Below are positions 53,256-61,896 of a DNA stretch of 64,000 bases, in pieces. The DNA lies in the NCBI GenBank assembly GCA_016185145.1, contig JACPOB010000068.1, positions 1-64,000 of the forward strand, given 5' to 3'. Origin of the DNA: Rhodospirillales bacterium (GTDB lineage: Bacteria; Pseudomonadota; Alphaproteobacteria; Reyranellales; Reyranellaceae). How positions within the stretch are numbered: position 1 is the stretch's first letter; each line of letters opens with the position of its first letter. Both the position numbers and the translations under genes were made by a program. The notes under the pieces are model-generated. The model worked only from the letters and a program-made list of their open reading frames with translations. It was not told the DNA's origin and made no database searches.

Positions 53256-54059
53256 TCAGTGGGCGGTCCAGCCACCATCGACGACCAGGCCCGCCCCGGT
53301 CATGAAGCCCGCATCGTCCGATGCGAGGAACACGATGCCCTTGGCGATGTCGTCGGCGACACCGAGCCGGCCGATCGGGTGCAGGGCGAGCGTGGTCTGG
53401 CGCGCCTTTTCGGTGTCGTTGGTGCCCTGCTGGCGGGCGCGCATGGCGAAGGTCTGCTGGCCCATGTCGGTCTCGATCAAACCGGGATGGATCGAGTTGA
53501 CCCGGATCTTGTAGCCCTTGCGACCGAACTCCAGCGCCGTCGACTTGGTGAACAATGTGACGCCGCCCTTGGTCAGAGAATAGAGCGGGTCGAGCTGGGA
53601 GCCGACGAGCCCGGCGATCGACGCGAGGTTGACGATGGCGGCGCCGTGCGGACTCTTCGGTCCGCTCTCCTTGAGATGCGGCAGCGCCGCGCGCGTGCCC
53701 AGCACGACACCGGTCAGATTGACCGCGACGAGCTTGTTCCATTCGTCGAGCGTGGCGTCTTCGACACCCTTGCCGTTGAAGACGCCGGCGTTGTTCACCA
53801 GCACGTCGAGCTTGCCGAACGTCTTGACCGTGGCGTCCATCGCGGCCGCCCAACTGGCCTCGTTCGTGACGTCGAGCGAAACGTAGAGAGCCTGCCCGCC
53901 CGCCGCCTCGATCTCCTTCGCCGTCTGCCGGCCGCGCTCATCGAGCACGTCGCCGATCGCCACCTTGGCGCCAGCCTGCGCCATCAACTTGGCCGTGGCG
54001 CCGCCGATGCCGCGCGCCGCGCCCGACAGGAACGCAACCTTGCCGTCAAGCCTGTTCAT
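53256..54059 (-). CDS. Short-chain dehydrogenase/reductase (glucose/cyclohexanol-type)
   Basis: Starting at MNRLDGKVAFLSGAARGIGG (54059, AGGAGGA upstream), 267 residues. The motifs are SGAARGIGGAT (cofactor), NNAG in LVNNAGVFNG, Ser in LASIAGLVG and YSLTK. Asp in IGDVLDERG after the second strand points to NAD(H). IHPGLIETDM and FMTGAGLVVDGG complete the classical SDR. It is transcribed away from tctB with 86 bases between the starts. Substrate unknown. Confidence 0.9.
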   Translation of the reverse strand: MNRLDGKVAFLSGAARGIGGATAKLMAQAGAKVAIGDVLDERGRQTAKEIEAAGGQALYVSLDVTNEASWAAAMDATVKTFGKLDVLVNNAGVFNGKGVEDATLDEWNKLVAVNLTGVVLGTRAALPHLKESGPKSPHGAAIVNLASIAGLVGSQLDPLYSLTKGGVTLFTKSTALEFGRKGYKIRVNSIHPGLIETDMGQQTFAMRARQQGTNDTEKARQTTLALHPIGRLGVADDIAKGIVFLASDDAGFMTGAGLVVDGGWTAH

Positions 54060-54145
54060 GCTTCCTCCTGATCTTTCACCTGATGCCGATTTGGCTCTAT
54101 GCTGCCTGCCAGAAGAGCAAAAGAAAACTGGGAGGGCCACCGGGC

Positions 54146-54610
54146 ATGCGCCAAGGTCGGCTTGTTGCGACCGGCGCCATGCTGGTCTTCTGTCTGTTCG
54201 CGATATGGCAATCGCTGCTGCTGCCGTTGACCGATCGCCTGGGTCCCGGCCCGGGCTTCTTTCCGTTCTGGCTGGCCCTGATCGGCACGGTGCTCGCCGT
54301 CGCGCTGCTGGTCTCGACGTTTCGCGAAGCGGCCGATCCTTCCGACGGTGAGACTCGGATCCTGCCCCACGGTCCCGGGGCGATGCGTTGGCTTGCCATT
54401 GTGCTGCTGCTGGCGGCGGTCACGCTGGTGATGGAATACGTGGGCTTCCGGATCTCCATGCTCGTGTTCAACGCCGCGCTCGTGATCGCCCTGGGCGACC
54501 GGCGGTGGTGGGTGATCGCCGTCTTCTCCGCACTGGGCAGCTTCGGCGTCTACTACGTCTTCACCACCTGGCTGGATGTGCTCCTGCCGGTCGGCCAGTT
54601 GGGGATCTAG
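54146..54610 (+). CDS. tctB: Tripartite tricarboxylate transporter TctB subunit
   Basis: A 154-residue membrane protein from ATG 54146 (GGGAGGG upstream) with four hydrophobic segments: ~8-27, ~38-57, ~78-95 and ~115-135, the TctB pattern. LGPGPGFFPFWLALIG is characteristic. It is the small membrane partner of TctA; 3 bases separate its stop from the tctA GTG. The set is ordered B-A-C, without a two-component regulator next to it. Confidence 0.88.
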   Translation: MRQGRLVATGAMLVFCLFAIWQSLLLPLTDRLGPGPGFFPFWLALIGTVLAVALLVSTFREAADPSDGETRILPHGPGAMRWLAIVLLLAAVTLVMEYVGFRISMLVFNAALVIALGDRRWWVIAVFSALGSFGVYYVFTTWLDVLLPVGQLGI

Positions 54611-54613
54611 ACC

Positions 54614-56113
54614 GTGGAATCCCTCGGCTATCTTCTGTCGGGCTTTGCCGCGGCATTGTCCTGGCAGTACCTGCTCTATGCCCTGGTCGGCTGCACGCTG
54701 GGCACGCTGATCGGCGTGCTGCCAGGCCTCGGGCCCGCTGCCGGCACGGCGATCCTGATCCCGCTGACGTTCAGCCTCGACCCGACCGGCGCCATCATCA
54801 TGCTGAGCGCCATCTACTATGGCGCCATGTATGGCGGCACCATCACGTCGGTGCTGATCAACGTGCCGGGCGAGGCCGCCTCGGTCATCACCTGCATCGA
54901 CGGCCACCAGATGGCGCGCCAGGGCCGCGCCGGGTCGGCGCTCGGCATCGCGGCCATCGGTTCGTTCGTCGGCGGCACGCTCGCCACCGTGGCGCTGGTC
55001 GTCGTCGCCATGCCGCTCGCCTCGCTGGCGCTGAAGTTCGGCCCCGCCGAGTTCTTCGCCCTGATGGTGGCGGGTCTCTGCCTGGTGGTCGGCCTCGCCG
55101 GCAAGAACATCCTGGCGGCGCTGCTGATGACGGTGATCGGCCTGCTGCTGGCCATGAGCGGCCTCGATCCGGTGCGCGGCGCGCCGCGCTTCACCTTCGG
55201 CATCGAGGAACTGTTCGACGGCATAGGCTTCGTGCCCGTCGTCATGGGCCTGTTCGGCGTCGCCGAGCTGCTGCTGGCGGCCGAGACCCGGCAGGCCCGC
55301 ATGATCGAGGCCGAGCTCAAGAGCTGGATGCCGACCAGGCAGGAATGCAAGGACTCCGCCGGCGCCATCGGCCGCGGCACCGTCGTGGGCTTCATCCTGG
55401 GGCTGATCCCCGGCGTCGGCGCGATCGTGCCGACCTTCATGGCCTATGTGCTGGAGAAGCGCGTGTCCAGGACACCCGAGCGCTTCGGCAAGGGGGCGAT
55501 CGAGGGCGTGGCCTCGGCCGAGACGGCCAACAATGCCTACGCCAATGCGGCGATGGTACCCTTGCTGGCGCTCGGCATCCCGAGCTCGCCGACCATCGCC
55601 GTGCTGATGGGCGCCTTCATCATCAACGGCATCACGCCCGGGCCCTTCCTGTTCAAGGAACAGCCTGCCCTCGTGTGGACCGTGATCGCGAGCTTCTTCG
55701 TCGGCAATGCGCTGCTGCTGATCCTGAACCTGCCGCTGGTCGGCCTGTGGGCCAAGCTGCTCAAGATTCCCTTCAGCTACATGTGCGCCGGCGTGCTGAT
55801 CTTCTGCGTGATCGGCGCCTACGGCCTGAAGCAGAGCCTGTTCGACGTCTGGGTGATGCTGGGCTTCGGCATCATCGGCTACCTGCTGCGCAAGCTCGAC
55901 TTCCCGATAGCCCCCGCCATCCTGGCGCTGATCCTGGGCCCGATGATGGAGAAATCGCTGCGCACGACGCTGGAAATCTCCGGCGGCAGCTTCGCGATCT
56001 TCCTCGACCGGCCGGTGGCGCTCGCTTTGCTCGCGGTGCCGGTGATCGTGATCGGTTTTCTCGTCTTCAAGCCACGCTCGCTTGCGCCGCTCAGGGAGAG
56101 CGACGTCGACTGA
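54614..56113 (+). CDS. tctA: Tripartite tricarboxylate transporter TctA subunit
   Basis: A 499-residue permease with GTG start. Family signatures are GVLPGLGPAAGTAILIPLTF near residue 35, YYGAMYGGTITSVLINVPGE, GFILGLIPGVGAIVPTFMAY and VASAETANNAYANAAMVPLLALGIP. About twelve membrane segments are expected. With TctB and TctC it carries out secondary uptake of tricarboxylates or other organic acids. It is followed after 38 bases by tctC. Confidence 0.95.
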   Translation: MESLGYLLSGFAAALSWQYLLYALVGCTLGTLIGVLPGLGPAAGTAILIPLTFSLDPTGAIIMLSAIYYGAMYGGTITSVLINVPGEAASVITCIDGHQMARQGRAGSALGIAAIGSFVGGTLATVALVVVAMPLASLALKFGPAEFFALMVAGLCLVVGLAGKNILAALLMTVIGLLLAMSGLDPVRGAPRFTFGIEELFDGIGFVPVVMGLFGVAELLLAAETRQARMIEAELKSWMPTRQECKDSAGAIGRGTVVGFILGLIPGVGAIVPTFMAYVLEKRVSRTPERFGKGAIEGVASAETANNAYANAAMVPLLALGIPSSPTIAVLMGAFIINGITPGPFLFKEQPALVWTVIASFFVGNALLLILNLPLVGLWAKLLKIPFSYMCAGVLIFCVIGAYGLKQSLFDVWVMLGFGIIGYLLRKLDFPIAPAILALILGPMMEKSLRTTLEISGGSFAIFLDRPVALALLAVPVIVIGFLVFKPRSLAPLRESDVD

Positions 56114-56151
56114 ACAAGAGGTTGCTTCGTCAGAACAAAAGGGAGGAAAAC

Positions 56152-57120
56152 ATGCTCATCCGTCGTCGTACCGTGCTCGCCGCATCGGCAGCCACCGCCA
56201 TGGCCGGCCCGGCCCTGGCGCAGAACTATCCGCGCCGCGCCATACAGCTCATCGTCGCCTTCCCGGCCGGCGGCAGCACCGACGTCGGGGCGCGCATCCT
56301 GGCCGCGGCGGCCGAGAAGGACTTCGGCCAGCCGGTCACGGTGGTGAACAAGGCGGGCGCCGGCGGCCAGATCGGCTTCACCGAGGCGGCGCGCGCCCGG
56401 CCGGATGGCTACACGCTCTGCTTCCTCAACCTGCCCGGCATCAACACCATCACGCTCGATCCCGAGCGCAAGGCAGCGTTCACCATCGACAGCTTCATTC
56501 CCGTCGTGAACCAGGTGCTCGATCCCGGCCTGGTCTGGGTCAAGGGCGACAGCCCCTACAAGACGCTGGCCGACCTGATCGATGCCGCAAAGAAGAACCC
56601 CGGCAAGATCAGCGCCTGCACCACGGGCATCCTGAGCGACGACCATCTCGCCATCCTGATGATGCAGGAGGCGACGGGTGCCGAGTTCCGCATCGTCCAT
56701 TTCGACGGCGGCGCGCAGCAGATCACCGGCGTGCTGGGCGGCCATGTCGACTGCGCCTTCGACAATGTCGGCGGCGTCTTCAAGCGCGTGCAGTCGGGCG
56801 AGTGCCGCGGGCTCTGCGTCACCGACAGCGAGCGCTCGAAGTTCCTGCCCAACGTGCCGACCACCAAGGAGCTGGGCTTCCCGACGGTCATCTCGTCCTC
56901 GACGCGCGGCGTCGGTGCGCCCAAGGGCACGCCGGCCGACGTCATCAAGGTGATCGAGACCAACTTCCTGAAGGCGATCAACAGCCCGGAAATGAAGGAG
57001 AAGATGGACGCGGTCGGCCTGGCGTTGAAACCGATGGTCGGTGCGGAATACGCGAAGTACTACGCCGACCTGCAGGCGCAGGCGAAGAAGTACACGGATT
57101 GGGCGCTGAAGATGAGGTAA
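56152..57120 (+). CDS. tctC: Tripartite tricarboxylate transporter binding protein TctC (Bug family)
   Basis: A 322-residue exported protein (GGGAGGAAAAC before ATG). The signal peptide ends at ALAQNY. The Bug family pattern follows: YPRRAIQLIVAFPAGGSTDV, VVNKAGAGGQIGFTEAARA-type text, PDGYTLCFLN, HFDGGAQQITGVLGGHVDCA and PTTKELGFPTV. It binds the substrate in the periplasm and hands it to TctAB. Which organic acid is carried cannot be told; the region offers no catabolic gene directly behind it. Confidence 0.94.
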   Translation: MLIRRRTVLAASAATAMAGPALAQNYPRRAIQLIVAFPAGGSTDVGARILAAAAEKDFGQPVTVVNKAGAGGQIGFTEAARARPDGYTLCFLNLPGINTITLDPERKAAFTIDSFIPVVNQVLDPGLVWVKGDSPYKTLADLIDAAKKNPGKISACTTGILSDDHLAILMMQEATGAEFRIVHFDGGAQQITGVLGGHVDCAFDNVGGVFKRVQSGECRGLCVTDSERSKFLPNVPTTKELGFPTVISSSTRGVGAPKGTPADVIKVIETNFLKAINSPEMKEKMDAVGLALKPMVGAEYAKYYADLQAQAKKYTDWALKMR

Positions 57121-57226
57121 GGCGCCGTCATCGGCGCCGGCGGGCGTAAGCGCCTTCTGAGGCGCGGTAGCCCGCACAGCGCAGAAATGACGAGGCTGCT
57201 GCAATCGTGCCCATTCTGAACCGCGC

Positions 57227-57287
57227 GGCTCTCGCGCTTGGTTACAAGCGCTGCCGCCCGCCGTTGACGCGCTAAGAGCGCGTCAAC
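57227..57287. repeat. Family D repeat copy 2 with terminal hairpin
   Basis: 57227-57262 is the inverted copy of 41723-41758 (35 of 36 positions). Directly behind it, GTTGACGCGCT-AAG-AGCGCGTCAAC (57263-57287) forms an 11-bp hairpin that contains the stop codon of the acyl-CoA dehydrogenase gene, in the same arrangement as at 41691-41758. Confidence 0.85.
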
Positions 57288-58495
57288 TTGTTGAACGGCA
57301 CGTCCTTGTCCACGCGCACGTCCGCCGGCATGCCGAGCACGCGCTCGGCCACGATGTTGCGCAGGATCTCGTCGGTGCCGCCGGCGATGCGGAAGCCCGC
57401 GCCGCCGATCCATTGCGCCTGGAAGCCCGCGGCGTGCGGCACCTCCTCCTTCATGATGCCGGCCGGGCCCATCAGTTCCATGGCGAAGGCGCCCATGTCC
57501 TGCATCTTGGGGGCGGCCACGATCTTGATGATCGACGATTCCGGCCCGGGCGTCTGGCCCTTTGAGAGCGCCGTCAAGGTGCGGTAGCGCGTGAGCTTCA
57601 GGCCCTGCTGCTGGACGTACCAGTCGGCGATCTTGCTGCGGACCTGCTGGTTGCGGATCGCTGGACCATCTTCGAGGTCGGTGTCACGCGCGAGCTCCAT
57701 CAGCTCGTCGACGTCGAGGCCGCCCGAGGGCATGCCGACCGCCAGCCGCTCGTTCATCAGCGTTGTCAGGGCCGCCTTCCAGCCCTCGCCGACCTTGCCC
57801 AGGCGCTGGCTGTCGGGGACGCGCACGTCGGTGAAGAACACCTCGTTGAAGTTGGCACCGCCCGACATCTGCTTGATCGGCCGCACCTCGACACCCGGCG
57901 CCTTCATCGACAGGAAGAACATCGTCAGCCCCTGGTGCTTGGGCACGTTGGGATCGGTGCGGGTGATGATGATGCCGTAGTCGCTGTAGTGCGCGCCCGA
58001 GGTCCAGACCTTCTGGCCGTTGATCACCCAGCCGTCGCCGTCACGCTCGGCGCGGGTGCGGATGCCGGCGACGTCGGAGCCGGCGGCGGGCTCGGAGAAG
58101 AGCTGGCACCACACCTCCTCGCCGTGCAGCGCGGGCTTCACATAACGCTGGAGCTGCTCGGGCGTGGCATAGGCCATCATGGTCGGGATGCACATGCCGA
58201 GCCCGATGTCGAAGAAGCCGAGCGGCACCAGGTAGTTCGCTTCCTCCTGCTGGTAGATCACCTGCAGGATGGGCGAGCCGCCGCGGCCGCCATATTCCTT
58301 GGGCCAGGTGATGCGCGCATAGCCCGCCTTGGCCTTCTTGTCCTGCCAGGCCTTGGCCTTCTTCAGGAGCTCGGGATCGTCGTTGCGGGCGCGGAAGGCG
58401 GCCTTGTCGTCGCTCTTGCGCGTGGCGTTGGCGTCGAGCCAGGTGCGCACTTCCTTGCGGAAGGCGGCTTCTTCGGGAGTGTCGTTGAAGTCCAT
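57272..58495 (-). CDS. Acyl-CoA dehydrogenase, larger chain
   Basis: A 407-residue protein. MDFNDTPEEAAFRKEVRTWL, ARITWPKEYGGRGGSP, CQLFSEPAAGSDVAGIRTRA and NGQKVWTSGAHYSDYG are classical flavin and substrate segments; the end has GGTDEILRNIVAERVLGMP. It oxidises an acyl-CoA at the alpha-beta position. It lies next to the 374-residue dehydrogenase gene at 58626 on the same strand, separated by a family A repeat. The pair has the lengths of heterotetrameric (alpha2-beta2) dehydrogenases known from sterol side-chain breakdown. GGAGGAG precedes the ATG. Confidence 0.92.
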   Translation of the reverse strand: MDFNDTPEEAAFRKEVRTWLDANATRKSDDKAAFRARNDDPELLKKAKAWQDKKAKAGYARITWPKEYGGRGGSPILQVIYQQEEANYLVPLGFFDIGLGMCIPTMMAYATPEQLQRYVKPALHGEEVWCQLFSEPAAGSDVAGIRTRAERDGDGWVINGQKVWTSGAHYSDYGIIITRTDPNVPKHQGLTMFFLSMKAPGVEVRPIKQMSGGANFNEVFFTDVRVPDSQRLGKVGEGWKAALTTLMNERLAVGMPSGGLDVDELMELARDTDLEDGPAIRNQQVRSKIADWYVQQQGLKLTRYRTLTALSKGQTPGPESSIIKIVAAPKMQDMGAFAMELMGPAGIMKEEVPHAAGFQAQWIGGAGFRIAGGTDEILRNIVAERVLGMPADVRVDKDVPFNKLTRS

Positions 58496-58511
58496 CTGTC
58501 TCCTCCAATCG

Positions 58512-58619
58512 CCTCATCCTGAGGAGCGCCCGCAGGGCGCGTCTCGAAGGATGGGCCTCAGTCTTGATGCTGCCCACCCTTCGAGACGCATCGCTTCGCG
58601 ATGCTCCTCAGGGTGAGGC
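58512..58619. repeat. Family A palindromic repeat, copy 3
   Basis: CCTCATCCTGAGGAGCGCC...GTCTCGAAGGATGGGC and GCCCACCCTTCGAGACGC...CTCCTCAGGGTGAGGC as inverted arms around a 12-base spacer, with inner hairpins GCCCGCAGGGC and CATCGCTTCGCGATG. Halves are in the same order as in copy 1. It fills the spacer between the two acyl-CoA dehydrogenase genes. Confidence 0.85.
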
Positions 58620-58625
58620 GGTACG

Positions 58626-59750
58626 TTACGCTGCGTTCTTCTGCTCCAGCCGGCTCACCAGCTTGTCCTTCCAAGCCATCGGTCCGCCCAGCGCCAGCGC
58701 CATCACGCGCGCTCGGCGGTAATGGAACTGCGTGTCGGCCTCCCAGGTGAAGCCGATGCCGCCGTGGGTCTGGATGTTCTCCTTCGAGGCGAAGTCGTAG
58801 GCGTCGGTCGCGGCGATGCGGGCGGCCGCGGCGGCGAGCGGCAGGTCCGCCCCGCCGTCGGTCAGCATCATGGCGCCGTAATAGGCGTTGGAGCGCGCCA
58901 GCTCGAGCTTGACGTAGCAGTCGGCAAGCTTGTGCTTGATCGCCTGGTAGGAACCGATGGCGCGGCCGAAGGCCTGGCGCTGCAGGGCGTAGTCGCGCGC
59001 CATCCACATCGCGGCCTCGGCGCCACCGACCTGGGCGAAGGCAAAGTAGACAGCGGCCGCATCGTACAGCCGTTCGAGCGTCCGCCAGCCCTCGCCCTCG
59101 GCGCCCAAAAGCTCGGCGGCGGCGTCCTTGAAAGTGACCTCGGCGTGCTTGCGCGCCGGATCGATGGTCTCGACGCGCTTCTTCGCAACGGCGGCCTGGT
59201 TGAGATCGACCAGCACCAGCGACACCGCGCGATCGCCCTGACCACCCGTGTTGGCGAGCACGACCGCGAACGTCGCCGCCTCGCCGTCGGCCACCGGCAC
59301 CTTCCTGCCGTTCAGACGCCCGCCGCCGAAGGTCGTGCGGATGGACCGCGGCTTGGGCGGCTGCGGTCCCTCGGCGATGGCGAGCGTGCCGATCGCCTTG
59401 CCGGCCGCCAGCTCGGACAGCCATTTCTTCTTCTGCGCGTCCGAGCCCGCGAGCTTCAGCGCCTCGGTCGCAAGCACGACCGACGTGTCGAACGGCACTG
59501 GTGCGGCCGCACGGCCGACCTCCTCGGCGATGACGCAGAGCTCGAGCGGCGACAGGCCGAGTCCGCCGTATTCTTCAGGAATGCCGGTCGCCGGCACGCC
59601 GAGTTCGACCAGGCCCTTCCAGACCTCGTCGGCGTGGGTCTCGTTGCCGTCCAGCACTCGACGCACGACCTTGGTCGGGCACTTGTCGGTGAGGAACTTG
59701 CGGACCTGCTCCTTGAGCAGCTTCTGGTCGTCGGAGAAATCGAAGTTCAT
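58626..59750 (-). CDS. Acyl-CoA dehydrogenase, smaller chain
   Basis: A 374-residue acyl-CoA dehydrogenase-like protein: MNFDFSDDQKLLKEQVRKFL, GIPEEYGGLGLSPLELCVIAEEVG, then LERLYDAAAVYFAFAQVGGA, DYALQRQAFGRAIGSYQAIKH and NIQTHGGIGFTWEADTQFHYRR. The central FAD-contacting segment is weak (LAIAEGPQPPKP instead of a TEP..GSD motif), as is often seen in the second chain of alpha2-beta2 enzymes. It probably pairs with the product of the next gene downstream (57272). Confidence 0.9.
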   Translation of the reverse strand: MNFDFSDDQKLLKEQVRKFLTDKCPTKVVRRVLDGNETHADEVWKGLVELGVPATGIPEEYGGLGLSPLELCVIAEEVGRAAAPVPFDTSVVLATEALKLAGSDAQKKKWLSELAAGKAIGTLAIAEGPQPPKPRSIRTTFGGGRLNGRKVPVADGEAATFAVVLANTGGQGDRAVSLVLVDLNQAAVAKKRVETIDPARKHAEVTFKDAAAELLGAEGEGWRTLERLYDAAAVYFAFAQVGGAEAAMWMARDYALQRQAFGRAIGSYQAIKHKLADCYVKLELARSNAYYGAMMLTDGGADLPLAAAAARIAATDAYDFASKENIQTHGGIGFTWEADTQFHYRRARVMALALGGPMAWKDKLVSRLEQKNAA

Positions 59751-59837
59751 GATGGGGCAAGCCTAGCAAGCAAGCTCGCATCGGGGAACGGCAGAAGGTT
59801 CCGACAGGCGGGTGCTGCGATATGATAGGGTGAGCGC

Positions 59838-60188
59838 ATGGACACAGCGAAAATTCAGGATTGGCACGCCCACGTCTACTTCGACGCCATCACGACCGGG
59901 CCCGCGCGGGCCTTGCGCGAGAAGATCGAGGAGACGTTCGAGATCGAGATGGGCCGCTTCCACGAAAGGCCGGTCGGCCCGCACCCTCGCTTCAGCTACC
60001 AGGTCGCTTTCAAGAACGAGCAGCTCGCGCCGCTCTTGTCGTGGCTCGCGTTGAACCGCGGCGACCTCACGATCTTCGTGCATCCCAACACCGGTCAGGA
60101 CCTGGAAGACCATCGCGACCGCGCGATCTGGCTCGGCCAGCAGGTGCCGCTGGTGCTCGACATCTTCACCAAGAAAAAGGATTCATAA
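59838..60188 (+). CDS. DOPA 4,5-dioxygenase family protein
   Basis: A 116-residue protein. The family signatures WHAHVYFD at the start, RPVGPHPRFSYQVAF in the middle and FVHPNTGQDLEDHRDRAIWLG near the end are all present, with the histidines that may bind metal. Bacterial members are small cytoplasmic proteins related to the fungal extradiol enzyme of betalain/muscaflavin synthesis; their role is largely open. The next gene starts at the base directly behind its stop, so both are cotranscribed. Confidence 0.9.
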   Translation: MDTAKIQDWHAHVYFDAITTGPARALREKIEETFEIEMGRFHERPVGPHPRFSYQVAFKNEQLAPLLSWLALNRGDLTIFVHPNTGQDLEDHRDRAIWLGQQVPLVLDIFTKKKDS

Positions 60189-60671
60189 ATGGATTCGCTC
60201 CTGCCGCTGGCGAAGAAAGTCGGCGAGAAACTGAAGGCGCGCAAGGAAACGGTCGGCGTCTCCGAATCGTCGGCCGGCGGCCTGATCTCGGCCGTGCTGC
60301 TCGCGGTACCAGGCGCCTCCGCCTACTTCATGGGCGGCGCCGTGGTCTACACGCGGCCGGCGGGCGAAGCCTTCCTGACCGCGACTCCGAGCAAGCGCAA
60401 AGGCATCCGCTCCTCCTCCGAACCCTGGGCGACGCTCGCCGCCGAGCTGGTGCGCGAGCGGCTGAACACGACCTGGGGCCTCGCGGAGACCGGTGCGTCA
60501 GGCCCGACCGGCAACTCCTACGGCGATCCCGCGGGCCACACCTGCGTCGCCGTCGTCGGCCCCAAGGGCAAGATCGCGCGCACCTTGCGCACCGGCTCGA
60601 ACGATCGCGTCGCCAACATGCGCGCGTTTGCGGCCGAGGCGCTCAACTTGTTGGACGAGCAGATTTCCTGA
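60189..60671 (+). CDS. CinA C-terminal domain protein (nicotinamide-nucleotide amidase-like)
   Basis: A 160-residue stand-alone CinA-C domain: SESSAGGLISAVLL at the start, MGGAVVYTRPAG, ETGASGPTGNSYGDPAGHTCVAV, and an end helix RAFAAEALNLL. Relatives of the PncC type deamidate NMN to nicotinate mononucleotide in NAD recycling. The family's usual GKP/YSN.aK.. segment is altered here (ATPSKRKGIRSSSEP), so substrate range may differ. It starts directly behind the DOPA-dioxygenase-like gene and converges with the DUF423 gene 3 bases away. Confidence 0.87.
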   Translation: MDSLLPLAKKVGEKLKARKETVGVSESSAGGLISAVLLAVPGASAYFMGGAVVYTRPAGEAFLTATPSKRKGIRSSSEPWATLAAELVRERLNTTWGLAETGASGPTGNSYGDPAGHTCVAVVGPKGKIARTLRTGSNDRVANMRAFAAEALNLLDEQIS

Positions 60672-60674
60672 AAA

Positions 60675-61076
60675 TCAGTCGGCGTCGGTCTTCATCAGCG
60701 CGGCAAGGCCGAGGCTGAGCCAGCCCAGGATGAAGGCGGCGCCACCGATGGGCGCGACCGCTCCCATCCATCGCGGACCGCCGAACGCGAGCGCATAGAG
60801 CGCACCTGGAAAAAGCACGCTGCCCAGCAGGAACAGGCATTGGGCAACGAGCGCCACCGGTGCGTTCAGCATCGCACTGCGCGCCAGGGCAACCACGCCG
60901 ATAATCGCCAACGCATGGATCATCTCGTACTGGCTGCCGGTCTGCAGCCACTCGCGCGCCTTGCGGCCGGCCTCGGTGGAAAGATCGAGGCCGTGCGCGG
61001 CGAACGCGCCGACGATGACGGAGATCGCGCCGCTCAACGCCGCGACGACGATCCAGCCCTTTGCCGCGGCGCCCAT
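60675..61076 (-). CDS. DUF423 membrane protein
   Basis: A 133-residue protein with four membrane segments. GAISVIVGAFAAHGLDLSTEAG and TGSQYEMIHALAIIGVVAL are the typical DUF423 segments, as are FLLGSVLFPGALYALAF and the late GAVAPIGGAAFILGWLSL. The family (E. coli YgdD) is of unknown function in the inner membrane. It follows the SDR gene by 4 bases and may be cotranscribed with the SDR and enoyl-CoA hydratase genes. Confidence 0.92.
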   Translation of the reverse strand: MGAAAKGWIVVAALSGAISVIVGAFAAHGLDLSTEAGRKAREWLQTGSQYEMIHALAIIGVVALARSAMLNAPVALVAQCLFLLGSVLFPGALYALAFGGPRWMGAVAPIGGAAFILGWLSLGLAALMKTDAD

Positions 61077-61080
61077 GGCC

Positions 61081-61896
61081 CTACTGCTGCTGCCGCGTTG
61101 GCCGGCCGCCGGCCGTGATGCCGCCGTCGATGACCAGCTCCTGGCCGGTCATGTAATTGGCGGCTTCGGTGCACAGGAACAGCACGCCGTTGGCGATGTC
61201 CTGCGCCTCGCCGACGCGGGTCAGCGGCACCATCATGGCGGCGCGCTCGCGCGGGTCGATCGGCGCATTGCGGCGGTTGCCCTCGGCGCCGGTCGGGATC
61301 TTCTCCCAGATCGGCGTCGCGATGATGCCGGGATGCACCGAGTTGCAGCGGATGTTGTCGTGGGCGTGCTCCAGCGCCACCGACTTCGCCAGGAGCCGCA
61401 CGCCGCCCTTGGTCGCCGAGTAGGCGGCAAGGCCCGGCGCGCCGCGCAGGCCCGCGATCGACGACATCAGCACGATCGAGCCGCCGCCCTGGCGCCGCAG
61501 CGCCGGGATGGCATGCTTGATCGACAGGAACACGCCGTCGAGGTTGATCGCCTGCTGCTTCTGCCAGTCGCCCAAGGTCATGGTCTCGATCGGCGACATG
61601 ATGCCGATGCCGGCATTGGCGACCATGATGTCGAGGCGGCCGAAGCTCTTCTCGGCCTCGGCGATCACGCCGGGCCACGCCGTCTCGTCGCGCACGTCGT
61701 GGTGCAGGTAGCGCGCTTTGCCGCCCGCCTTGGCGATGCGTTCGACGACCGCCTTGCCGCGCGCGTCGTCGATGTCGGTGATGAGCACCGACGCGCCTTC
61801 GCGCGCCAGCGTCTCCGAGCAGGCTTCGCCGATACCGGAAACGCCGCCGGTGACGATGGCGGCCTTGCCTCGGAGTTGGCCGGCGAGCTCGGCCAT
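61081..61896 (-). CDS. Short-chain dehydrogenase/reductase
   Basis: A 271-residue SDR: IVTGGVSGIGEACSETL, DIDDARG for NAD(H), VANAG, Ser in LMSSIAGLRG and YSATKGGVRLLAKSVALEH, then HPGIIATPIW. It could serve as a 3-hydroxyacyl-CoA or alcohol dehydrogenase. Its start overlaps the stop of the enoyl-CoA hydratase gene by one base (TGATG), so the two are cotranscribed and likely act on one acyl-CoA route. Confidence 0.92.
   Translation of the reverse strand: MAELAGQLRGKAAIVTGGVSGIGEACSETLAREGASVLITDIDDARGKAVVERIAKAGGKARYLHHDVRDETAWPGVIAEAEKSFGRLDIMVANAGIGIMSPIETMTLGDWQKQQAINLDGVFLSIKHAIPALRRQGGGSIVLMSSIAGLRGAPGLAAYSATKGGVRLLAKSVALEHAHDNIRCNSVHPGIIATPIWEKIPTGAEGNRRNAPIDPRERAAMMVPLTRVGEAQDIANGVLFLCTEAANYMTGQELVIDGGITAGGRPTRQQQ

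Noticed and set aside
54388..56151. Long + frame leading into tctC (910 codons)
   Set aside because: Its first part is an out-of-frame reading of tctB and tctA. tctC has its own signal peptide and Shine-Dalgarno site at 56152.
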